A stretch of DNA of 40,486 nucleotides. Source: an uncultured Lachnospiraceae bacterium (GTDB lineage Bacteria > Bacillota > Clostridia > Lachnospirales > Lachnospiraceae). The translations under genes and the position numbers were made by a program. Of this stretch, positions 7,811 to 16,386 are shown piece after piece; positions within the stretch are counted from its first letter, which is position 1, and each line of letters opens with the position of its first letter. The stretch spans positions 1-40,486 of the forward strand of contig CACYKH010000018.1 of NCBI GenBank assembly GCA_902774915.1, written 5' to 3'. The notes under the pieces are model-generated. The model was given only the letters and a program-made list of their open reading frames with translations, did no database searches and was not told where the DNA came from.

Positions 7811-9582
7811 CTATGAACCTCCGTTACCTCGTATACGAAGACTCCTTTACTCTTACCCTTAAGAGGAATCTCGCCAATATCGTTAACTTCAACACGGTCC
7901 TTTATTCTCTCATACAGAACATCACTAATGAGAACCTGTCCCTTCTTTGCATTAGCCTCAAGACGGGCAGCTGTGTTGACCGTATCTCCAATAGCTGTGA
8001 AGTCCATACGGAACTCACAACCAATATTACCAACGACTGCAGGACCTACATTAACTCCAACTCCGAAGCCTACGCTTCTGCCGTACTTCTCGAGAAGAAC
8101 CTTCTCCAGTTCCTTGCCGCCGTTAACTATATCCATAGCTGCACATACAGCCTTAAATTCATAATCATCCAGATCGAACGGAGAATTAAATACCGCCATG
8201 GTCGCATCACCCACGAACTTATCCAATGTACCGGAATTATCGAAGATGGACTTTGTAGTAAGTGAAAGATATTCATTCAGGATTTCTACAACCTGTTCAG
8301 GCTCCAGCGCCTCAGACATAGTGGTGAAACCACGGATATCTACAAAGAGAACTGCTATGTCTCTGTTCTCTCCACCAACCTTGATTTCGAAGTCGCCCTT
8401 CTTAGAAATCTCTTCTACTATTTCTGGGGCTACATATTTGCGGAAGGCATTCAGAACCTTCTTCTTTCTTGCTCTCTCGATCAGATAATGAGTAACGATA
8501 GAATAAACAAAGGAAGCAATTATCACTATTGGGAAGTAAATAACACTGAATGCAAATCCATGTTCATTGACAAAACTAAGTATAAGTACTTCAGCAACAA
8601 TAGTGAGCACAAGAAGTAATAATGATTGCCAAACCTTAAGCTTCTTAAATAATAAATGAAGAAGCATTGCCAGTAATGCTGTTATTATTCCAAGGATGAT
8701 CGGATTTCCATTTACCGCAAAGCGACCCTCCATATAAGACTGAAGAATATTTGCATGGATTTCCACTCCATACATCTGTGTACTTCCGCCATTTGGAACT
8801 TCAAAGTTATCCTGCATTCCTGGAGCATATGCACCTACTAATACAATACTATCAGAAAATGCACGAGAATCAATGTTTCCATTTAAAACATCGTACATAG
8901 AAACATATTCATAATCACCCGGCTTACCTGAATAGTTAATGATAGAACGACCAAATCTATCAACCGGAATCTTATTCTCGCTTGTTCCAGTTATTTCACA
9001 ATACTTCTCATATAAGACTCTTGAGAACATCTTATAATCCTGGCCATTGCCATTTTCTTCCGGAACAATTTTTCTAACCAGTCCATCAGAATCCTGAGCC
9101 ACATTACTAAAGCCAACATCGCATACAGCCTTAATACTATCGTATGGTTCTTCAACACTATCAACGACTGTACTAGGACCGCTTCCCATTTCAAGTTTTG
9201 TTTTATAAATAAGATGATTTACGATAACTACATTTCCTGACTCTTCTGCCGTTTTAGCAAATGCATCATCACCTTCATCAACATTTCCAGAAAACTGTAT
9301 ATCGAATCCAATAATTAGAGGACCATCACTTTCTCCACTATTAAGTGTATTAATCAGATCACCATATATGCTTCTCGACCAAGTCTGAATTGGTCCATAC
9401 TCATTTAAAGTCTTCTCATCAATACCAATGATTTTAATATTACTATCAATACCTCTAGGAATCTGATAAATGCTATCTTTAGCAATATAATCTAAAGCAC
9501 CAAAAGCGTTGGTAAACGTCAAGATGAATACCAACACTCCTACTATTATTGTCTCTATTATAGTTGTAAATTTTTTATTCAT
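7807..9582 (-). CDS. CHASE2-domain membrane adenylate cyclase (class III)
   Basis: Read from the ATG at 9582 the product is 591 aa. An N-terminal membrane helix (IIVGVLVFILTFTNAF) precedes an extracytoplasmic CHASE2 sensor of about 270 residues (IGIDEKTLNEYGPIQTWSR and FDIQFSGN are typical). Two or three helices follow around residues 290-365, then a cytoplasmic class III cyclase domain. Metal-binding aspartates are in VLFVDIRGFTTMSE and FVGDATMAVF. The adenine-selecting Lys is in LDKFVGD and Asp in DFTAIGDTVNTAARLEA, whose Asn and Arg are the transition-state residues, so cAMP is the likely product. The frame is open to a GTG at 9633, but that extension is unlike the family and passes through a stem-loop. 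The ribosome binding site is weak (AAAGAG). The gene overlaps the downstream GGDEF gene by 4 nt. Confidence 0.9.
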   Translation of the reverse strand: MNKKFTTIIETIIVGVLVFILTFTNAFGALDYIAKDSIYQIPRGIDSNIKIIGIDEKTLNEYGPIQTWSRSIYGDLINTLNSGESDGPLIIGFDIQFSGNVDEGDDAFAKTAEESGNVVIVNHLIYKTKLEMGSGPSTVVDSVEEPYDSIKAVCDVGFSNVAQDSDGLVRKIVPEENGNGQDYKMFSRVLYEKYCEITGTSENKIPVDRFGRSIINYSGKPGDYEYVSMYDVLNGNIDSRAFSDSIVLVGAYAPGMQDNFEVPNGGSTQMYGVEIHANILQSYMEGRFAVNGNPIILGIITALLAMLLHLLFKKLKVWQSLLLLVLTIVAEVLILSFVNEHGFAFSVIYFPIVIIASFVYSIVTHYLIERARKKKVLNAFRKYVAPEIVEEISKKGDFEIKVGGENRDIAVLFVDIRGFTTMSEALEPEQVVEILNEYLSLTTKSIFDNSGTLDKFVGDATMAVFNSPFDLDDYEFKAVCAAMDIVNGGKELEKVLLEKYGRSVGFGVGVNVGPAVVGNIGCEFRMDFTAIGDTVNTAARLEANAKKGQVLISDVLYERIKDRVEVNDIGEIPLKGKSKGVFVYEVTEVHR

Positions 9583-9609
9583 ATTATTCTCTTTACCAAA
9601 ACGTGACAC

Positions 9610-9626
9610 CCGAGGATAAACCTCGG
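9610..9626 (-). repeat. Small stem-loop between the surface protein and cyclase genes
   Basis: CCGAGG-ATAAA-CCTCGG forms a perfect 6-bp GC-rich stem with a 5-nt loop in the 63-nt spacer before the cyclase start. No U tract follows, so it is not an intrinsic terminator. It could be an mRNA processing or stability element that sets different levels for the surface protein and the cyclase. Confidence 0.5.
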
Positions 9627-9645
9627 CTGCCACATTTATTACTTA

Positions 9646-12600
9646 TTAATTAACCTGCGTAAATGTATAATCTCCGTCTGCATTTACATATACAGTTCCG
9701 CCACCATTATAAATAGTTGAATCTCCACTTACAGTCCATTTACCACTACCAAGTTTGTAGCTTTCCGAACTATCAAGTGGAAGAAGCTTACCAGCAGGAA
9801 TAATCTTATTCTTAAGCCATGTTGCCATAACTGTTATTTCAACATCATTTGAATTACCAGCCTCATCCTCTGCACTAAGATTAAATGTCTTTACGCCATT
9901 TAATGGATCAAGCTTTGCAGTAGTACTTGTCTTTGTCACCTTAAATGTTTCGCCATCAATAACAAATGTTGAAAGATGGTCATCAGAGATTTCTACTGTT
10001 AGCTCATCCGCATAAACACTACCCGTACTCTGTGAGAATGATGGTGTTGTCTTATCAATCTTAAGATTTTCTTTAACATCTATTGCATCTGTTAAAGCTC
10101 CGTCAGATCTCTTCAGATATATTGATGAAAGCTTATCCGAATAAAGTACACTCTCTGTGAACTTTCCACCTGCAGATGTAGATATGCTATATCCATCTGG
10201 TGCATTCAGATAAACATCCGCTACATAATAATTATTATTACCCTTCTTTCCGGAAATGATATAAGGAGTTTCCGGAGCCTTCAGATAAGAAAGGTTGAAT
10301 GTATCTTCACATTTTGTGCCTTCATATGTTTCAGTCTCAGGTATTCTCGCCTGAACAACATACTTGCCGGCTGTCGAAGGTTTTGTCTTTGTATACGCAC
10401 TATCCTCTTCACCTTCTGCCTTATAATAAAGCTCAGCCTCATTCTTACCATCAGAGTTGGTCTCAAGTATTATCGAATAATCAGTACCAACGATTGTATC
10501 TCCAATTGATAATGTCGCATCAGGTATAGGCTTCAGACTATACTTAAGTGAAAAGACAACTTCACTTGTATTTCCTGCTATATCTTCTGCCTTAACCTTA
10601 TATGTTCTAATTTCATTTCTATCAGCTATTATGGAAATGTCTGCTTTTCCATCTACAACTTCAATTTCTTCACCATTCAGTGTTACTGAGGTCAGATTTG
10701 TATCACTTACAGAAAAGTCTATCTTTCTCGCATGTACTTCTCCACCATACTCGAGATCTATAGCTATACCATCCTGATTGGTTACAGTTTTTGGAATGGT
10801 AGGTTTTGCTTTATCTACAAGAAGCTTTTCAACAGGAATTGGAGATGTGAATGCTCCGTCAGTACCTCTAATGAGATAAACATTTTCAAGACCTGAAGTG
10901 TAAGTAAGCTTTGCTGATGGCTCACTATTTACATCAGATGTTATACTGAAACCGTCTGCTGGAATCAGTTCTACATCACTTATGTAATATCCGTTTTTGC
11001 CCTTGGTTCCTGAAAGTGTATATGGTATCTCTGGTATTGCTGTAGGAAGATACTCCAATGTAACATTCCATTCGGATTTATTTCCAGCTACATCTTCTGC
11101 AACTATTTTATGAGTTTTTGTACCCGGATATAAAATAGAAAGATAAACATCAGCGGTTCCCATGTCCGAATCCACTTCTATTGATGTGCCATCTACTGTA
11201 ACAGATTTAAGTGTTCTGGCATAATCCTCTATTTCATCCTTTACTGTAAAACTTACAGATCTTGCTTTTATTACAACACCGTTCTCAATAGTTTTTGTTA
11301 CCGCATTGTCATCTTGATCAACTGCTGTATCCTGTAATATCTCAGGAGGAGTCTGGTCAATATAAAACGCGCCATCATATAGTCCATGATTGCCACTTGG
11401 ATCCGTTTTTCCACCAGTGGATATTTCTTGGTATACACCTGAAACACCGTAATACCAGCCATCTTCTGTCAAAGTGTATTTTGAGGCAAATGGTACTGTT
11501 TCTCCATCATCCGGTGATATCAAGTATCCGTCAGGCGCCACCAAAGTAACAGGTGTATTGTAGAAATCAGGCGCAGACTGAGTCTGCTCTATTGTACAAT
11601 ACATTGAACCCATAGAAATGCCCTTTATTCTGAACGCCTGCTGTCCTTCTATACCTCTATAATCTGTAGTCTCCGGAACATTAACATACATTACATATGT
11701 TCCAACTTTAGTAGGTGTTGCAGTATATGCATTACCAGTCACTACATTGCCCCAGTCATCCGTGGCAGTTTTGTAAGTGACTTGTGGTGTACCATCTGAA
11801 GTTGTCGATACTTTTGAACTGTAATTATAATTTATTCCGTAATAATAATTGTCATAAATACTCATTCCGATTGTAACTGTAGGCTCAGCCTTTACAACCC
11901 ATGAGGCTTTTTTATCTGTGATCAATTCACCTTCAATATTTTTAGTTTTACTTCCTGATTTCAGAGTAAAGTATGCACCATCAGAATTAACAACTGTATT
12001 TTCATCTGCAGTAAATGCTGCCCCGATACTTGTTGTAACATCTGGGTCATAGCCTGTAAATGTAAGACTGCTTGTTGCTTTAACAGTGGTAGCGTTGGTG
12101 AATCCATTTTTCCAGGTAATATTACTTGCAGCCAATTCACCAGTACCTGCATTATAACCACTTGTTGGTGATATAAAAGTACCAGCATTAACTGTAGAAT
12201 TTAAAAATTTAGTTTCACCTGTACAATCATAAGTATTAGTTATCGTAAATATTGATCCACTATTAACATCAACAGCTCCTGATCCGGTAAAATTATTGCA
12301 GGTTAACGTACCTGCATAAACATTAACTCCACTTGCATTGGTAATTGTACCGGAGCAATTAACTGTAGCAGTTCCGCCATTACGGCCGTTAACTGTGATT
12401 TTACCAATAATAGTACTAGCTGTTGTTGTACCTTTATTTGTAAAACTGCCATAATTATAAATCGTGTTACAATCCAATGTGGAAGCGTTTCCGGAAGTAA
12501 ATGTAGACGAAGATTGGTTGTTTAGAGTTCCAGTACATTTAAAATATCCTTCTGTGCTAAACGTTGAATCCGCATAAGCATTATACGATGAACATGTTAT

Positions 12601-13329
12601 TGATGAAGCCGAGCCAGCTGTAATCGTTGCACTGTTTTCATTAAAGAAGCTTCCAGTCGTCAGTGTACCATCCTCAGTAAATGTTCCATAGTTGTAAAAA
12701 GATCCACAACTAAGTGTTTTTCCTGCATCTACCGAAAATGTTTTTCCTGATGAATTTGTGACCGTTCCGGTAAAAGAACACAAACCTATATCATAAAAAC
12801 TACCTTCATTAGTAAAATGTCCGGAACAATTTAAAGTTCCATTTACCTGAGTAACTCCGGTGTTTGATAAACTGGAACAACGAAGTATTCCTCCTGATCC
12901 AACCGAAAGACCGCGACCAAATCCTGCTCCGTTTTCTATTCCATTACTGTTATTATTAATAGTACTAATTGTAACATCCGCACCATCTTCAACATGAAAA
13001 TATGGAGTACTTCCATTTATTGTCAATGATGATAATGTACCTGTTGCATCAGACTTTACATTAATTCTGGCTGTACCAGAAATAGTTAAATCTCCTCCGT
13101 TAACAAGGTAACGATGTTCAACATTACTGCTAGTTGAATCATAAACTTTTAATTCATTACCCGTCCAATTAATCTGATTTGCAGTTATTGAAGCTGGCAT
13201 AGTCTCGACAGTATCTGGTTCTGCAGCAAATGTTTCAAACTTTACTCCCCAAACTCCCGAAATCATGCATATTGAAAGTAAAACACTTATTATCTTTTTT
13301 AATATCTTTTGGGTTTTTCTATTCTTCAT
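9646..13329 (-). CDS. Large secreted repeat protein, possible adhesin or surface sensor
   Basis: The product is about 1227 aa from the ATG at 13329. Residues 1-35 are a signal peptide (basic start, IISVLLSICMISGVWG, cleavage after TFAA). Residues about 70-400 are short repeats rich in Gly, Ser, Thr and regularly placed Cys (LNCSGHFTNEGSF, LSCGSFYNYGTFTEDG, ITCSSYNAY) that look like a beta-solenoid. The C-terminal half has Ig-like modules: a block beginning YTLSGTKGKNGYYISDV recurs as YIISGKKGNNNYYVADV, each followed by IDKTTP/VDKAKP-type linkers. No LPXTG, wall-binding repeat or C-terminal membrane helix is visible. It lies 13 nt after fecR-like and is the second gene of the operon. The function is not known; contact with the CHASE2 sensor or FecR protein is an inference from context. 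Confidence 0.8.
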   Translation of the reverse strand: MKNRKTQKILKKIISVLLSICMISGVWGVKFETFAAEPDTVETMPASITANQINWTGNELKVYDSTSSNVEHRYLVNGGDLTISGTARINVKSDATGTLSSLTINGSTPYFHVEDGADVTISTINNNSNGIENGAGFGRGLSVGSGGILRCSSLSNTGVTQVNGTLNCSGHFTNEGSFYDIGLCSFTGTVTNSSGKTFSVDAGKTLSCGSFYNYGTFTEDGTLTTGSFFNENSATITAGSASSITCSSYNAYADSTFSTEGYFKCTGTLNNQSSSTFTSGNASTLDCNTIYNYGSFTNKGTTTASTIIGKITVNGRNGGTATVNCSGTITNASGVNVYAGTLTCNNFTGSGAVDVNSGSIFTITNTYDCTGETKFLNSTVNAGTFISPTSGYNAGTGELAASNITWKNGFTNATTVKATSSLTFTGYDPDVTTSIGAAFTADENTVVNSDGAYFTLKSGSKTKNIEGELITDKKASWVVKAEPTVTIGMSIYDNYYYGINYNYSSKVSTTSDGTPQVTYKTATDDWGNVVTGNAYTATPTKVGTYVMYVNVPETTDYRGIEGQQAFRIKGISMGSMYCTIEQTQSAPDFYNTPVTLVAPDGYLISPDDGETVPFASKYTLTEDGWYYGVSGVYQEISTGGKTDPSGNHGLYDGAFYIDQTPPEILQDTAVDQDDNAVTKTIENGVVIKARSVSFTVKDEIEDYARTLKSVTVDGTSIEVDSDMGTADVYLSILYPGTKTHKIVAEDVAGNKSEWNVTLEYLPTAIPEIPYTLSGTKGKNGYYISDVELIPADGFSITSDVNSEPSAKLTYTSGLENVYLIRGTDGAFTSPIPVEKLLVDKAKPTIPKTVTNQDGIAIDLEYGGEVHARKIDFSVSDTNLTSVTLNGEEIEVVDGKADISIIADRNEIRTYKVKAEDIAGNTSEVVFSLKYSLKPIPDATLSIGDTIVGTDYSIILETNSDGKNEAELYYKAEGEEDSAYTKTKPSTAGKYVVQARIPETETYEGTKCEDTFNLSYLKAPETPYIISGKKGNNNYYVADVYLNAPDGYSISTSAGGKFTESVLYSDKLSSIYLKRSDGALTDAIDVKENLKIDKTTPSFSQSTGSVYADELTVEISDDHLSTFVIDGETFKVTKTSTTAKLDPLNGVKTFNLSAEDEAGNSNDVEITVMATWLKNKIIPAGKLLPLDSSESYKLGSGKWTVSGDSTIYNGGGTVYVNADGDYTFTQVN

Positions 13330-13342
13330 AAGTCCACCACCC

Positions 13343-14242
13343 TTACTTCCACTCAATTACTGTATCTCTATCAATAGGAGTATCAAAGTCGAAATCCCAA
13401 CCTCCGCTTGATGCTGGGCTAAGTGAAGGCACTGTTGCCTTATCTCCCTTATTAACTGTCTGTGTTCCAAATTCTTTTTTGTCATACATAAATGTTACAT
13501 AGTATGGTCCTTCGAGAATTCTCTTAATCTCTGGATTTGTGATAGAGAGTTCTTTACCATCATCGTTAATCTCAATCAGAAGCTCAAGTACGTTATCAGG
13601 CAGAGTATTATAATCAATATCTGTAGGCTCTGATACATAGTCTGTAGTTGTTCCGTCCTCGTAGATGGTAACCTCCTTACCTTTTGGTACGCTGACTTCG
13701 TTATCTGATTCAGTTCCATCCTTATATACAAGCTTTGTAGCTACCGCACCTTCGAATACACAGATTCTTGTGTACTTAACTCCATCAATTTCATAGATGG
13801 TTACAAAGAAAACGGTACCACGAACAGACATCGTTGAATTCGGTGTATTTATATCATAACTCGAATCATCCGAAAGCTTGTTCTTTATATCATTTGTAAT
13901 AGAACCCTTTATAAGTTCAATATTCGTTTTACTATTTTTGCTGGATCCGGATGCATTAAGCTGTATCTCGGAGTTCTCCTCGAGATAAATAAACTTATCT
14001 TCATCCGCCTGAATTGAAAGTTTTCCGGTATCGAGTGATACCTTATCACCTGACTCGAGCACCATGTTGGCATAAGGAGTAATGTCTCCCTTTCCTTCAC
14101 GGGAAACATTTGCCTGGCCCTCTACTTCAAAGATCTTAAGAATGCGATATGCATCCTTCTTAGAAAGGACTAAGAATACAACCAATGCAGCGACTACTGC
14201 AAGAACGATTGCAGATATAATGATAACTTTTTTAGACTTCAT
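13343..14242 (-). CDS. FecR-domain membrane protein with C-terminal InlB-type repeat
   Basis: The 299-aa product has one N-terminal membrane helix (VIIISAIVLAVVAALVVFLVL) and is otherwise extracytoplasmic. Residues about 40-185 match the FecR domain: GDKVSLDTGKLSIQADEDKF, then ELIKGSI and TPNSTMSVRGTVFFV, where the VRGT-type turn is the family mark. The C-terminal 55 residues (VTFMYDKKEFGTQTVNKGDK, then WDFDFDTPIDRDTVIEW) resemble an InlB B-repeat found in bacterial surface proteins. FecR domains elsewhere act as periplasmic partners of sigma regulators or beside CHASE2 cyclases; no sigma factor gene is adjacent here. It is the first gene of the operon, preceded by GGGTGG. Confidence 0.82.
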   Translation of the reverse strand: MKSKKVIIISAIVLAVVAALVVFLVLSKKDAYRILKIFEVEGQANVSREGKGDITPYANMVLESGDKVSLDTGKLSIQADEDKFIYLEENSEIQLNASGSSKNSKTNIELIKGSITNDIKNKLSDDSSYDINTPNSTMSVRGTVFFVTIYEIDGVKYTRICVFEGAVATKLVYKDGTESDNEVSVPKGKEVTIYEDGTTTDYVSEPTDIDYNTLPDNVLELLIEINDDGKELSITNPEIKRILEGPYYVTFMYDKKEFGTQTVNKGDKATVPSLSPASSGGWDFDFDTPIDRDTVIEWK

Positions 14243-14427
14243 AAAACCACCCTTTATTCACTCAAATCCCGGTAATTAAGTCACCTTTTATTTTACTATA
14301 TTCCTTAGTTTCGGTAAACATATAAATAATGTTTTACCATATAGTTTTACTATATTTTTCCTATATAGCTTTTCTGATAAAAGGACTTAACTCCTTGTTG
14401 CTGTTCCGTTTTTTGAGTAACCGTATT
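14243..14427 (-). promoter_or_regulatory. Long leader of the FecR-cyclase operon
   Basis: About 180 nt of AT-rich transcribed leader separate the promoter from the first gene. The 12-mer ttttactatatt (plus strand) occurs at 14291-14302 and 14345-14356, the second inside an inverted repeat ATATAG-tttt-ACTATAT (14339-14355). Near the transcript start AAGGA-GTTAAG-TCCTT forms a short hairpin with a weak T run. These could bind a regulator or form RNA structure. No known riboswitch class was recognised. Confidence 0.35.
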
Positions 14428-14456
14428 ATATTAACTCTAAACTTGTAAATTGTCAA
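14428..14456 (-). promoter_or_regulatory. Sigma-A promoter of the FecR-cyclase operon
   Basis: On the minus strand a consensus TTGACA (14456-14451) is followed by 17 nt and TAATAT (14433-14428). A TATAAT begins three bases later (14430-14425) at 20-nt spacing. It is the only strong promoter signal between the 14505 terminator and the first gene. Confidence 0.7.
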
Positions 14457-14502
14457 CAGTAAATTTATATTTTTCCAATATTTTTTGTATATAGTAAACG
14501 AC

Positions 14503-14539
14503 AAAAATGCGCCGGCAAAAACCAGCGCATTTGTTTTTT
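14503..14539 (-). terminator. Terminator after the methyltransferase gene
   Basis: AAATGCGC (14505-14512) pairs with GCGCATTT (14525-14532) around a 12-nt loop. Five Ts follow on the minus strand and TTGTTTTTTT on the plus strand, so it may work in both directions. It lies 17 nt after the methyltransferase stop and ends the long minus-strand run of genes. Confidence 0.8.
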
Positions 14540-14548
14540 TCTATTCAA

Positions 14549-15457
14549 TTATTTTGGTTCCCATCTGGCGGTTGAGCCACATGGAAGTATAAGTCCTGTA
14601 TCACGAACTGGAAGTCCAATATCTTCAGAATGAACTGAACCACCGTGGGACTTTATTACTGTCTCTGCAATCATGTAATTCAGGACTGCTGGTGAAAGAC
14701 CAGTTGTGTACATATTGATCAGATAAATAATTGCATCGTCTGCAAGTATCTGACTCGTAAGCTTTATCAGTTCGAAGATGTTATCTTCCATCTTCCACAT
14801 TTCACCCTTAGGACCACGTCCGTATGAAGGTGGGTCCATTATGATGACCTGATATTTATTTCCTCTTCGAATCTCACGCTCTACAAATTTAATGCAATCA
14901 TCAATGAGCCATCTGATAGATGCTTCGCCAAGACCAGAGGATTTTGCATTTTCCTTTGCCCAACCTGTCATACCTTTCGAGGCATCCACATGGGTTACCT
15001 TTGCACCGGCCATAGCAGCTGCAACAGTTGCTCCACCAGTATAAGCAAAAAGGTTAAGTGCTTTAATTTCTTTATCAGCATCCTCTTCGCGCTTACTCTT
15101 TATTGTCTCGAAAATGTAATCCCAATTCGCCGCCTGCTCTGGAAAGATTCCTGTATGCTTGAATGAAAATGGCTTAAGATTGAAGGTCAGTGCATCATTT
15201 CCTGTAATACCTTCACTTGGAAGGTGATACTGTATCTGCCACTCCTGTGGGAGATCAAAGAATTCCCACTCACCGCCACCACGATTACTGCGGTGGTAAT
15301 GACCATTCAGAGATTTCCATTCTTTCGATATTCTTTTTGTGCTCCAGATTACCTGTGGGTCAGGACGAAGGAGAATGTATTTTCCCCAGCGTTCGAGTTT
15401 TTCTCCATCGGTACAATCTAAGACTTCGTAGTCTTTCCAACGATTAGCAAGTATCAT
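14549..15457 (-). CDS. RlmI-type class I SAM-dependent rRNA methyltransferase
   Basis: The 302-aa product has an N-terminal beta-rich segment followed by a Rossmann methyltransferase domain. Motif I is LNLFAYTGGATVAAAMAG (about residues 132-150), with VDASKGMTGWAKENAK as the acidic-loop region. The catalytic-type motif IIMDPPSYGRGPKGE (around 203-217) is of the DPPxF/Y type seen in the RlmI/RlmK family acting on 23S rRNA bases. It lacks the N-terminal PUA domain of full RlmI, so the precise target is uncertain. The start at 15457 has GAGGA 6 nt upstream. It is the last gene before a terminator. Confidence 0.82.
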   Translation of the reverse strand: MILANRWKDYEVLDCTDGEKLERWGKYILLRPDPQVIWSTKRISKEWKSLNGHYHRSNRGGGEWEFFDLPQEWQIQYHLPSEGITGNDALTFNLKPFSFKHTGIFPEQAANWDYIFETIKSKREEDADKEIKALNLFAYTGGATVAAAMAGAKVTHVDASKGMTGWAKENAKSSGLGEASIRWLIDDCIKFVEREIRRGNKYQVIIMDPPSYGRGPKGEMWKMEDNIFELIKLTSQILADDAIIYLINMYTTGLSPAVLNYMIAETVIKSHGGSVHSEDIGLPVRDTGLILPCGSTARWEPK

Positions 15458-15480
15458 ATCTATTCCTCATTTACGTTTTC

Positions 15481-16386
15481 TTAGTCAGTAAAGAAGTAGG
15501 TATCTACACCATTTGCGATTCCTGTGACCATCTTACTCTGGAATGCTTCGTCAGCCATCAGGCTGTCCTCATTAGGGTTTGTCATGAATCCCATCTCAAG
15601 AAGGGTACATGGAACCTGGCTCCAGTTGTTACCAGTCATGGTATCTGTCTCCCAAACACCTCGGCTTGAAAATCCTGTCTCAGCAACATATGCATTCAGA
15701 ACTGCATCTGAAAGACGTCGGCTCTCACTATACATTGAAGAGATATATGGGTTTGATGGTGTAATGCAGATTCCCATTGCTCCGCTTGAGGAACTGCTTT
15801 CGGATCCATCAGCGTGGATACGGATGAACGCATCTGCATTAAGGTTATTTGCCATCTGAGCTCTTTCTGCACAGGAAATCCCTGTGCTGTTATCTTCTCT
15901 TGTAAGATAAACTGTGTATCCTCTGCTTTGAAGCTCAGTTCTAAGCTTCTGTGCTATCTGAAGGTTCAGCTGATATTCTGTGAGTCCAGAGGTTGAACCG
16001 CTGGTACCACTTGAATCTGCAGCTTTATATTCTCCGGAGCCTGGACCAATTGGCTCAGTGTTTCCAGATACAACTGACGAGTGACCTGGATCAAGAACTA
16101 CTATCTTGCCGTTCGCACTCTGCTGAACGTTATCATCCTCATCCTCGGAACCTTCATCTTCAGCAACTTCCGCATCATCAGAAGAAGCCACATCCGTAGC
16201 TGTGGCTTCTGGTGTGGCCTCTTCTATCTTTGCTTCCTCAGTAGTAGTTTCCTCTTCAGTCTTCACTTCAGTAGGAACCTCTTCTAAAGTTTCATGAACC
16301 AATGCCTTCTCACCACATCCGGTAAGTAGTAAACCAAATGCGATGATCAGCACTGTCATTAGTTTTAATCTTTTACTTTTTAGCAT
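15481..16386 (-). CDS. Lipoprotein N-acetylmuramoyl-L-alanine amidase (Amidase_3)
   Basis: The 301-aa product has a lipoprotein signal (LIIAFGLLLTGC, lipobox LLTGC, lipid-carrying Cys24). A linker rich in Glu, Thr and Asp spans about residues 30-90, then a zinc amidase domain follows. Zinc ligands are visible as His in VVLDPGHSS, Glu in LTEYQLNLQIA and His in AFIRIHADGS. The catalytic Glu is in TLLEMGFMTNPNED. It cleaves the amide between MurNAc and the stem peptide and should be tethered outside the membrane. Its ATG overlaps the stop of the zinc-ribbon gene (TAATG), so the two are coupled. Confidence 0.93.
   Translation of the reverse strand: MLKSKRLKLMTVLIIAFGLLLTGCGEKALVHETLEEVPTEVKTEEETTTEEAKIEEATPEATATDVASSDDAEVAEDEGSEDEDDNVQQSANGKIVVLDPGHSSVVSGNTEPIGPGSGEYKAADSSGTSGSTSGLTEYQLNLQIAQKLRTELQSRGYTVYLTREDNSTGISCAERAQMANNLNADAFIRIHADGSESSSSSGAMGICITPSNPYISSMYSESRRLSDAVLNAYVAETGFSSRGVWETDTMTGNNWSQVPCTLLEMGFMTNPNEDSLMADEAFQSKMVTGIANGVDTYFFTD

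Noticed and set aside
9583-9633. N-terminal extension of the adenylate cyclase from a GTG at 9633
   Set aside because: The added residues do not resemble the family, the GTG has no ribosome binding site, and the segment contains the 9610-9626 stem-loop.
14243-14456. A c-di-GMP riboswitch upstream of the fecR-cyclase operon
   Set aside because: I looked for the conserved GEMM-type core because a GGDEF gene is in the operon, but did not see it; the leader is mostly AT-rich inverted repeats.
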